Shown here one piece after another: positions 6,069 through 11,770 of a stretch of 19,612 bases of DNA. Where the stretch lies: NCBI GenBank assembly GCA_045611785.1, contig JAZKXV010000003.1:1-19612 (forward strand), read 5' to 3'. This DNA is from JAFTYO01 sp045611785. GTDB lineage: Bacteria; Pseudomonadota; Alphaproteobacteria; RF32; CAG-239. A program made the position numbers and the translations under genes. Under the pieces are notes generated by a model, which searched no databases, had not been told where the DNA came from, and saw only the letters and a program-made list of their open reading frames with translations. Within the stretch, counting starts at the first letter, position 1. Every line of letters starts with the position of its first letter.

Positions 6069-7148
6069 ATGGAAGAAGTGAAAGAAGTAAAAGAAATACA
6101 AAAAGAAAAACCACAAGAAAAAGTGGATTCAAGTATATTTTATGATGGAAAACGCACATTGACCCATAATTGTTTATTCAATTTTTGCGTGGGTTCGAGA
6201 GGTGCGGGTAAGACATTTTGGTTCAAGAAATGGGCTATTGAAGATTTCCTAAAATGTGAGGGTCAATTTGTTTATGTGAGAAGATACGCAAAAGAAACAA
6301 AGAAATCAACCAAAACATTTTGGGATGATATCCGATTCCTATTTCCAGACCATAAGTTGAGCGTTCGAGGAAATGAATTTTTGATAGATGATAAAGTTGC
6401 AGGGTTCTGTATTGTGCTATCAACCGCAAAAATAGAGAAATCCGTTTCTTATCCGTTTGTAAATAAAATTTGTTTTGATGAGTTCTTGATTGAAAAGGGG
6501 CATTATAAATATTTGCCAGATGAGGTGGGGTCATTCCTAAACCTATATGAAACAATTGCAAGACCGGGTTCGAACCATTGCGATGTAACAGTATTTTTCA
6601 TGGCAAATGCGATTACATGGACCAATCCATATTTCCTATATTTCAATGTTAAGCAACCAACAAAGCTAGACAAGAACGGAAAGTTGATTTGGAAAAATGG
6701 AGAAATCTTAATCGAATTGACCGCAGGCGAGGGATTCATTGAAGCAAAAAGAAAAACAAGGTTCGGGCAAATTATAGATGGTACAGCATACGGAGATTAT
6801 TCTATCAATAACCAATTCTTATTGGATGATAAAACATTCATTGAAAAGAAATCCCCAGATGCTCGATATTATTTCACATTCAAATACAAGGGCGATTCTT
6901 TTGGGGTGTGGGTTGATTTTATTGCCGGGAAAATGTGGGTGTCAAAATCAATAGACCCATCATATAGATTGATATTTTCAATCACAATGAAAGACCATGA
7001 ACCCAATACAATGTTTTTGAAAAATCTATCAAAATCAAGCCATTTCAAAACATTTATAGAAAACTATAAATTGGGGAATGTCTATTTTGAGGATATCAAT
7101 ATAAAAAATATCACATACGAGGTTATCAAAACCGCTATGATATTATAA
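6069..7148 (+). CDS. DNA packaging ATPase (phi29 gp16-like)
   Basis: This 359-residue protein is slightly longer than phi29 gp16 (332), with a charged extension of about 25 residues at the N-terminus. Walker A is GSRGAGKT at 42-49 and Walker B is NKICFDEF with D137 and E138. A conserved RRYAKETKKSTKTFW segment (71-85) follows strand 2, as in the gp16 group. The C-terminal 100 residues correspond to the vestigial nuclease-like domain that contacts DNA and packaging RNA. The ring of these ATPases drives the genome into the prohead through the portal. The start ATG 6069 has GGAG about 11 bases upstream, a weak site. In phi29 this gene is last of the late genes; here it precedes the lysis and capsid genes and is followed by a small RNA. 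Confidence 0.93.
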   Translation: MEEVKEVKEIQKEKPQEKVDSSIFYDGKRTLTHNCLFNFCVGSRGAGKTFWFKKWAIEDFLKCEGQFVYVRRYAKETKKSTKTFWDDIRFLFPDHKLSVRGNEFLIDDKVAGFCIVLSTAKIEKSVSYPFVNKICFDEFLIEKGHYKYLPDEVGSFLNLYETIARPGSNHCDVTVFFMANAITWTNPYFLYFNVKQPTKLDKNGKLIWKNGEILIELTAGEGFIEAKRKTRFGQIIDGTAYGDYSINNQFLLDDKTFIEKKSPDARYYFTFKYKGDSFGVWVDFIAGKMWVSKSIDPSYRLIFSITMKDHEPNTMFLKNLSKSSHFKTFIENYKLGNVYFEDINIKNITYEVIKTAMIL

Positions 7149-7176
7149 AATTATTTGTGAAATTAGTAACATACTA

Positions 7177-7205
7177 TTGACAATTATTTGGTATATTGGT
7201 ATAAT
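7177..7205 (+). promoter_or_regulatory. Perfect consensus extended promoter
   Basis: TTGACA (7177-7182), a 17-base spacer and TATAAT (7200-7205) match the sigma-A consensus at all twelve positions. A TGG directly before the -10 box (7197-7199) adds an extended -10 element. This is the strongest rightward promoter in the window, yet transcription from it meets a terminator about 80 bases downstream. Confidence 0.85.
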
Positions 7206-7207
7206 AT

Positions 7208-7288
7208 GGATGTTAACATGTTTTCCATGAAAGCACAATCAAGGGTGGATTTAGTCTGAGGTGGGCTATTAAAAAATCCATCCTTTTT
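7208..7288 (+). ncRNA. Small RNA of about 80 nt with own promoter and terminator
   Basis: The perfect promoter upstream predicts a start between 7207 and 7212, and the terminator ends at 7288. The RNA has a 5' hairpin (7206-7210 with 7224-7228 if transcription starts early enough) whose loop contains the self-complementary ATGTTAACAT (7210-7219), which could mediate dimer formation. A 3' arm is described under the terminator. No open frame with a ribosome-binding site lies within it. It follows the packaging ATPase gene directly. Possible roles are a second packaging RNA candidate, an antisense or decoy RNA, or an attenuated leader. The function is unknown. Confidence 0.55.
7243..7288 (+). 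terminator. Rho-independent terminator with branched loop
   Basis: A ten-pair stem (GGGTGGATTT 7243-7252 with AAATCCATCC 7274-7283, one G-U) is followed by five T residues (7284-7288). The loop is unusual because it contains its own four-pair hairpin (7253-7256 with 7264-7267). It ends both the small RNA and any read-through from the ATPase gene. Confidence 0.75.
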
Positions 7289-7298
7289 ATATATCAAA

Positions 7299-7325
7299 AA
7301 AAGAGTGTATATGCTACACTCTTTT
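7299..7325 (-). terminator. Terminator of the leftward regulator operon
   Basis: An 11-pair stem (7299-7309 with 7315-7325, loop TATGC) overlaps the stop codon of the minus-strand gene at 7324. Read leftward it is followed by a T run (complement of the A run at 7296-7302), so it terminates the two-gene leftward operon. It lies eleven bases from the rightward terminator, so the two units are insulated from each other. Confidence 0.75.
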
Positions 7326-7491
7326 ATTTTTCTATTGCTATTCGTAAAAGTTCTTTTATAGAACCTTGTTTATTCCTTAAATTGATAGCATCAATGATGT
7401 CCTTGTCGTTTTGTTTATGTAATTTTAAAGAAATTTTCATAATATGTTCATTATCGTATTTTGATTGATTTATACTAGCTTTTTTTGCCAT
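7324..7491 (-). CDS. Ribbon-helix-helix (Arc/CopG-type) DNA-binding regulator, putative
   Basis: This is a 55-residue basic protein. A short N-terminal tail is followed by HIMKISLKLHKQND, which fits a DNA-contacting beta strand with alternating residues. Two helices follow, KDIIDAINLRN and SIKELLRIAIEK, giving the strand-helix-helix plan of Arc/CopG repressors. The start at 7491 has AGGGGG nine bases upstream; an earlier in-frame ATG at 7512 overlaps the previous gene and includes the ribosome-binding site in its coding sequence, so I reject it. It is the second gene of a leftward operon whose promoter contains a perfect palindrome, which suggests autorepression. It may also control the rightward promoter 40-60 bases beyond. 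Phi29 uses p4 for early-late switching; I see no relation in sequence. Confidence 0.65.
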   Translation of the reverse strand: MAKKASINQSKYDNEHIMKISLKLHKQNDKDIIDAINLRNKQGSIKELLRIAIEK

Positions 7492-7504
7492 TTTCTTATA
7501 CCCC

Positions 7505-7624
7505 CTAGCCAAATATTAATTTATGTATTTCCTCTAAGTTATAGCCATCATTTTTTAATTGAGTAAATATTCTTGATACTTCTTGTATAGTTGAATTTAA
7601 TATTTTTTCTTTTAATTCCTTCAT
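7505..7624 (-). CDS. Small 39-residue protein, first gene of leftward operon
   Basis: Starting at ATG 7624, with AGAAGGG nine bases upstream, this frame encodes a 39-residue amphipathic helical protein with a second helix ending in NLEEIHKLIFG. An in-frame ATG at 7633 sits directly on the ribosome-binding site, and any start further upstream would lie at the promoter itself. It precedes the RHH-type gene by 13 bases and is transcribed with it. It could be a partner of the regulator or a small anti-host protein. The function is unknown. Confidence 0.55.
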   Translation of the reverse strand: MKELKEKILNSTIQEVSRIFTQLKNDGYNLEEIHKLIFG

Positions 7625-7679
7625 TTTAATCATTCCCTTCTTTTTCTTAAATTGGTATTTACTTCCTAATGTTAAATAT

Positions 7680-7708
7680 ATTATATCATATGTCCTACAT
7701 ATTGTCAA
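7680..7708 (-). promoter_or_regulatory. Consensus leftward promoter of the regulator operon
   Basis: On the minus strand, TTGACA (7708-7703), a 17-base spacer and TATAAT (7685-7680) match the sigma-A consensus fully. TGA in front of the -10 box makes it an extended -10 promoter. The start would be near 7673, giving a leader of about 50 bases before ATG 7624. Confidence 0.85.
7688..7702. promoter_or_regulatory. Palindromic operator inside the leftward promoter
   Basis: ATATGT (7688-7693), three bases, and ACATAT (7697-7702) form a perfect inverted repeat that fills the spacer between the -35 and -10 boxes. A protein bound here would block RNA polymerase. The RHH-type product of the same operon is the natural candidate. 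The link is inferred from position only. Confidence 0.55.
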
Positions 7709-7738
7709 TACTTTTTTGAAATATTTTACTAAAAACTA

Positions 7739-7767
7739 TTGCAAAATAATAAATTTTCAAATAAAAT
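7739..7767 (+). promoter_or_regulatory. Rightward promoter for lysis and structural genes
   Basis: TTGCAA (7739-7744) and TAAAAT (7762-7767) are separated by 17 bases. Transcription would start near 7774, leaving a leader of under 20 bases before the holin start, so the ribosome-binding site sits at the very 5' end of the transcript. It is divergent to the regulator promoter, with the two -35 boxes 30 bases apart. No other good promoter is visible before the capsid genes, so it may drive the whole late region. Confidence 0.55.
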
Positions 7768-7791
7768 AGTAAAAAAAGGTAGGTGAGTAAA

Positions 7792-8229
7792 GTGGACAAT
7801 TTTATTAACAACATTACCGATAATGTCGGAAAATATTGCAATGCATTAAGCAATATAGCCGGAATTTTGGGCGGTGTTGCGGTGTACTTGCTCGGCGGAT
7901 GGGATAATTTTATCATCGCATTGTTAACGCTAATGTGCCTTGATTATTTTACTGGAATATTAAAAGCGATATATAAAAAAGAATTATCAAGCCGAACCGG
8001 GTTAAATGGAATTATTAAGAAAATCTTTATTCTAGTAATTGTAGCCGTTGCGGTTTGTTGTGAAAAAATAGGAATCCCAGCAATGCGAGAAATTGCAGTA
8101 ATGTTTTTCGCAGTAAATGAGGGATTGTCTATATTAGAGAATGCGAGTGCAACAGGATTACCAATCCCAGAAGGATTGAAAAATGCATTGTTACAAGTAA
8201 GAGAATCGAAAGGAGAAATCCCAAAATGA
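7792..8229 (+). CDS. Holin, phage holin 4 (phi29-like) family
   Basis: The product has about 145 residues with hydrophobic helices around residues 20-38 (ILGGVAVYLLGG), 44-62 (IIALLTLMCLDYFTGILKAI) and 80-96 (FILVIVAVAVCCEKIG). The LDYFTGILKAIYKKELSSRTGLNGIIKK segment is the hallmark of this holin family. It forms lesions in the cytoplasmic membrane that let the lysin out. The start is uncertain: GTG 7792 has GTAGGTGA at a good distance, whereas the in-frame GTG 7783 lies too close to that site and adds three residues. Its stop overlaps the lysin start in an ATGA arrangement, typical of a coupled lysis cassette. Confidence 0.88.
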   Translation: MDNFINNITDNVGKYCNALSNIAGILGGVAVYLLGGWDNFIIALLTLMCLDYFTGILKAIYKKELSSRTGLNGIIKKIFILVIVAVAVCCEKIGIPAMREIAVMFFAVNEGLSILENASATGLPIPEGLKNALLQVRESKGEIPK

Positions 8230-9056
8230 CTAAAAAAAGTGAGTTCATATGTAAGATTGCTCCGATTGTACAATCTGAAAATAAGAAGAGGGGAAACCCA
8301 CTCTTTTCGAGCGTAGTTATAGCACAGGCAATTTGTGAAAGTGCCTGGGGGCAAGCAACGATCATGATGAAAGCCAATGCGGTTTTTGGAATCAAGGCGG
8401 GCTCATCATGGCGAGGAAAAGTCTATAACGCAAAAACTAAGGAATGTTACGATGGGGCAACCTATACGGACATATCCGCATGTTTCAGGGCTTATGATAG
8501 TTTAGAAGAAAGCATTAGTGATTATTTTGAACTTATCACAGGACTTGAACGATACAAAGGGGCTATCAATAGAAAAAGCCCAGAGGAATGCATAACCGCT
8601 ATTAAAAATGGAGGATATGCAACAGACCCAAAATACATAAATACAATTATGAGTATTATCAAATCAAATAACTTAACACAATATGATGTGGAAATTGTGG
8701 AAAGTGTGGAAAACTTGGCGGATAAGTTGACAGAATACACAGTTAAAAAAGGCGATACACTATCGGCAATCGCTAAACGATATGGAACAACCTATCAAAA
8801 AATAGCTAGTGATAATGGAATCGCAGACCCTAACAAAATAGTTGTGGGGCAAGTGTTGAAAATAACGCTCATGAATGATAAAAACATGCACGTTAACGGT
8901 CAAAACCGACAAACAACATACACAGTAAAAAAAGGCGATACACTATCGGCAATCGCTAAACGATATGGAACAACCTATCAAAAGATAGCTAGTGATAATG
9001 GAATCGCAGACCTTAACAAAATAGTTGTGGGGCAAGTGTTAAAGATTTATAAGTAG
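8226..9056 (+). CDS. Endolysin: N-acetylglucosaminidase (GH73-like) with two LysM domains
   Basis: This 276-residue protein has two parts. Residues about 1-150 are a FlgJ-like glucosaminidase domain; the AQAICESAWG motif carries the likely catalytic E38, followed by NAVFGIKAG and a YDSLEESISDYF segment typical of the family. It cuts glycan strands of peptidoglycan. Two LysM domains (171-213 and 232-276) bind the glycan; both read YTVKKGDTLSAIAKRYG and are nearly identical. There is no signal peptide, so release depends on the holin just upstream, whose stop it overlaps. The ribosome-binding site is AAAGGAG inside the holin gene. Phi29 uses a different lysin (gp15 lysozyme), so this is a module exchange relative to it. 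Confidence 0.92.
   Translation: MTKKSEFICKIAPIVQSENKKRGNPLFSSVVIAQAICESAWGQATIMMKANAVFGIKAGSSWRGKVYNAKTKECYDGATYTDISACFRAYDSLEESISDYFELITGLERYKGAINRKSPEECITAIKNGGYATDPKYINTIMSIIKSNNLTQYDVEIVESVENLADKLTEYTVKKGDTLSAIAKRYGTTYQKIASDNGIADPNKIVVGQVLKITLMNDKNMHVNGQNRQTTYTVKKGDTLSAIAKRYGTTYQKIASDNGIADLNKIVVGQVLKIYK
8736..9050 (+). repeat. Recent tandem duplication of the LysM coding unit
   Basis: Two copies of about 130 bases start at 8736 and 8919, an offset of 183 bases, or 61 codons. I count about five differences between them, several of them silent. The linker between the copies (NDKNMHVNGQNRQT) is hydrophilic. The near identity at DNA level points to a recent duplication or ongoing gene conversion. 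Confidence 0.9.
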
Positions 9057-9063
9057 GTAGCTT

Positions 9064-10149
9064 ATGGCAGTACATAGTAGTAATTCATATTTGAGTTTGT
9101 CTCAAATGACAGACAATGCACAATATATTTTGGACTATCTCACAAAAGAGGGATGGACCAAAAACGCAATATGCGGAATGCTCGGCAATATGCAGAGGGA
9201 ATCAACTATCAATCCGGGTATATGGCAAAACCTAGATGAAGGAAATACAAGTTTAGGTTTTGGACTAGTTCAATGGACACCAGCGAGTAATTATATAGCA
9301 TGGTGTGAAAGTAATGGTCTTGCTTATAGCGAAATGGATTCAAATTTAAAACGAATCCTTTATGAACTAGAAAACGGAGAACAATGGATAACCAAAGATG
9401 CATACCCTTTAAGTTTTCGAGAATTTACAAAAAGTACAGAGGATGTAACCTATTTAACCACAGTATTTTTAGAAAACTATGAAAGAGCTGGAGTATCGGC
9501 ATTAGCAGAAAGACAAGAATACGCAAGATATTGGTTTGATAATTTAACCGAAAGTTCATCGGGATCTGGAGAGAATGAAAAAATAATTGAGGATGCTATC
9601 GCATGGGCGGTTGCTATTGCAAACGATGATTCGCATGGATACGACCAAACAAACAGATGGGGCCCAGATTATGATTGTTCATCTCTTTTGATACAGGCTT
9701 TTGAAAATGCGGGATGCCCGGTTAAAACAAATGGGGCATCGTACACAGGCAACATGGTAGATGTATTTTTGAATAGTGGGTTTGAAAATGTAACATCCCA
9801 AATTACATTATCAACAGGAAGTGGATTAGTAGCTGGGGATGTTTTGTGGGTTGATGGACATACAGAAATGTATATTGGAGATGGAAACATTGTAGGGGCT
9901 CATATTAACGAAAATGGAGAAGTAACAGGCGGAACAACAGGCGACCAAACAACAAACGAAATTTCCGTTAGAACCTATTACAATTATCCATGGACAACAG
10001 TCTTAAGACTTAAAACAAGTGGCGGAGGGGAAACACCAGACCCAGACCCAGACCCAACACCAACAACAACAAAGAAAAAGAAAAAATATAATTTTGTAAT
10101 TATGAATAGAAGGAGAAGAATGCAAACATGGACAAAGAGACATTTTTAA
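9064..10149 (+). CDS. Tail-tip peptidoglycan hydrolase: tail lysozyme plus NlpC/P60-like peptidase
   Basis: This 361-residue protein corresponds in role to phi29 gp13, the knob-tip enzyme that opens the cell wall for DNA entry. Residues about 15-160 form a phage tail lysozyme domain (GMLGNMQRESTINPG with E46, then GFGLVQWTP). Residues about 172-315 look like an NlpC/P60-type amidase/peptidase: WGPDYDCSSLLIQAF with C205, GHTEMYIGDG with H266, and GAH with H280. Phi29 gp13 has an M23 metallopeptidase at this place, so the second half differs. A Pro-Asp repeat linker (PDPDPDPTP) leads to a very basic end with a RRRR run. The end overlaps the scaffold gene by 22 bases. ATG 9064 follows an AGGTAG site. 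Its placement next to the lysin could also suggest a lysis role. Confidence 0.85.
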   Translation: MAVHSSNSYLSLSQMTDNAQYILDYLTKEGWTKNAICGMLGNMQRESTINPGIWQNLDEGNTSLGFGLVQWTPASNYIAWCESNGLAYSEMDSNLKRILYELENGEQWITKDAYPLSFREFTKSTEDVTYLTTVFLENYERAGVSALAERQEYARYWFDNLTESSSGSGENEKIIEDAIAWAVAIANDDSHGYDQTNRWGPDYDCSSLLIQAFENAGCPVKTNGASYTGNMVDVFLNSGFENVTSQITLSTGSGLVAGDVLWVDGHTEMYIGDGNIVGAHINENGEVTGGTTGDQTTNEISVRTYYNYPWTTVLRLKTSGGGETPDPDPDPTPTTTKKKKKYNFVIMNRRRRMQTWTKRHF

Positions 10150-10439
10150 ATAAAATCAAAGAAATTGGAACAACAGAAGATGAAGTACAAAGAAGAACAT
10201 TGCTAACAGAATTAAATGATGATGCATCAAGTATATTTGATGAAAATGAAACATTGAAAACAGAAAATGGACAAGTAAAAGAATACAACGAAACCCTATT
10301 AGTAGAAAACAGAAAATTATTTATGCGAGTTAGCAGCGACAAAGAGGAAGGACAAGGAGAAGAAGGAAACCAAGGAAACGCAGAAGATGAAAAATTAAAA
10401 TTCGAAGACTTATTCGATGAAAAAGGAGAGATTAAATAA
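10128..10439 (+). CDS. Prohead scaffolding protein (phi29 gp7-like)
   Basis: The product is a 103-residue acidic, helical protein just upstream of the major capsid gene. Size (phi29 gp7 is 98), acidity and layout fit: an N-terminal helical part, a coiled coil around residues 38-68 (ENETLKTENGQVKEYNETLL), a disordered Gly/Glu-rich stretch, and a C-terminal FEDLFDEKGEIK tail. It would direct assembly of the prohead and leave before packaging. ATG 10128 has GGAGAAG inside the previous gene. Its TAA overlaps the capsid ATG as TAATG. Confidence 0.85.
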   Translation: MDKETFLNKIKEIGTTEDEVQRRTLLTELNDDASSIFDENETLKTENGQVKEYNETLLVENRKLFMRVSSDKEEGQGEEGNQGNAEDEKLKFEDLFDEKGEIK

Positions 10440-11710
10440 TGAATTTAGTTAAAATTTTAAACACAATTCGTTCAAATGCATCCGCAGAATATCAAACAAG
10501 AATACCGGTTGCAACACAAACAAACATTGAGGACATACAAGTAGCCATGACAGATGGCAATAACTATGCAGTAGCTAATGAGTTCATGTCAACATTATTG
10601 AACATGGTTATCAAAAGCTATCTACATACAAAGATTTTTGAAAACCCATTAAAATCATTGAAAAAAGGTAAAAAACCATTAGGAGATACAGTACAAGAAA
10701 TTTATAACAATTTCCTAAAAGCTAAACAATACGACCCAACAGGAAAAGAATTATTAAATAGAGAATTACCAGATACAAAAACTCTATACCATAGAATGAA
10801 TAGACAAGATAGATACAAAATCACAGTAAACCAAATGTCATTACAAAAAGCATTTAGAAGTTATGAAGCATTAGAATCATACATCCAAAATATCATACAA
10901 TCACTATACAATAGTGCAGAACTAGATGAATTTATCCTAACAAAACAATTAATAAAACAAGCATACGACAACAACGCATTAAAAGTAATTCCAGTATCAG
11001 ACCCAGAAGAATCACAAGCAAATGGAGAAAAATTCATCAAAACTGTTAAAACAATTTCTGGAGACATGGTATTCCCAAATGCGAGAAATAACAACTACTT
11101 AAAAGCACAAACAAAAGATACAAATGAGCTAATCACATTCTCAAGAAAGAAAGAGCAAGTTCTAATATTAGACAATGCAACAGATATATCATTATCAGTT
11201 GATGTATTAGCAAAAATCTTTAATATGAGCGTTGCCGAATTTAACGATACAAGAAAAATCGTAATAGATGCATTCCCAGACCCAGCAATCAGAGGGGCAT
11301 TAGTAGATGAGGCATTCTTCCAAATTTACGATGATAATATTTTCTTTACAAGTTTCCAAAACCCAGAGGGATTATACAACAACTACTATTTACATGTATG
11401 GCAAACACTAGCATATTCAATATTAGTAAATGGTGTTGTATTCGTAGTTGCTGGAGATAGCGATACAGATTCAACAGTTGAAGAATTTACAGTAACAAGA
11501 ACATTAAAAGATGGGGTTACATCATCAAATAGAAGAAACACAGTATTAGAAGGAAGTGCATATACAACAACTCTTAGAGGGTTAGCAAGTGGAGATACAG
11601 TAACAGTTAAGGTTGCAGATATAGATTGCACATCAACAGTATATGATGCTAGTACAAACACAGTAAAAATAACAGAAGTAACAGGAAATATCGTAATCAC
11701 AGTCGCTTAA
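10439..11710 (+). CDS. Major capsid protein (phi29 gp8-like) with C-terminal Ig-like domain
   Basis: This 423-residue protein resembles phi29 gp8 (448 residues) in size and order. Residues about 1-335 are the HK97-type shell domain. The last 85 residues (from about 340) are a Thr/Val-rich beta sandwich of the Ig-like kind, as in gp8, probably displayed on the capsid surface. Codon use is strongly biased to A-ending codons, as for a highly expressed gene here. AAGGAGAG lies eight bases before ATG 10439. A strong terminator follows directly, which separates capsid from fibre transcription or adjusts their ratio. Confidence 0.9.
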   Translation: MNLVKILNTIRSNASAEYQTRIPVATQTNIEDIQVAMTDGNNYAVANEFMSTLLNMVIKSYLHTKIFENPLKSLKKGKKPLGDTVQEIYNNFLKAKQYDPTGKELLNRELPDTKTLYHRMNRQDRYKITVNQMSLQKAFRSYEALESYIQNIIQSLYNSAELDEFILTKQLIKQAYDNNALKVIPVSDPEESQANGEKFIKTVKTISGDMVFPNARNNNYLKAQTKDTNELITFSRKKEQVLILDNATDISLSVDVLAKIFNMSVAEFNDTRKIVIDAFPDPAIRGALVDEAFFQIYDDNIFFTSFQNPEGLYNNYYLHVWQTLAYSILVNGVVFVVAGDSDTDSTVEEFTVTRTLKDGVTSSNRRNTVLEGSAYTTTLRGLASGDTVTVKVADIDCTSTVYDASTNTVKITEVTGNIVITVA

Positions 11711-11715
11711 GTATA

Positions 11716-11750
11716 GGTGGTGGAATAATCCACCGCCTTATTTTTATTTT
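11716..11750 (+). terminator. Terminator after the capsid gene
   Basis: GGTGGTGGA (11716-11724) pairs with TCCACCGCC (11729-11737) in nine pairs, one of them G-U, across an ATAA loop. A T-rich tract with single A interruptions follows. It starts six bases after the capsid stop. I see no promoter between it and the next gene, so partial read-through must supply the fibre, knob and portal genes. Confidence 0.8.
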
Positions 11751-11770
11751 AGAAAGGAAGGTAAAAAAAT

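Noticed and set aside
7625..7708. Upstream extension of the first leftward small gene
   Set aside because: It would place the start codon on the promoter's -35 box; the ribosome-binding site fits ATG 7624.
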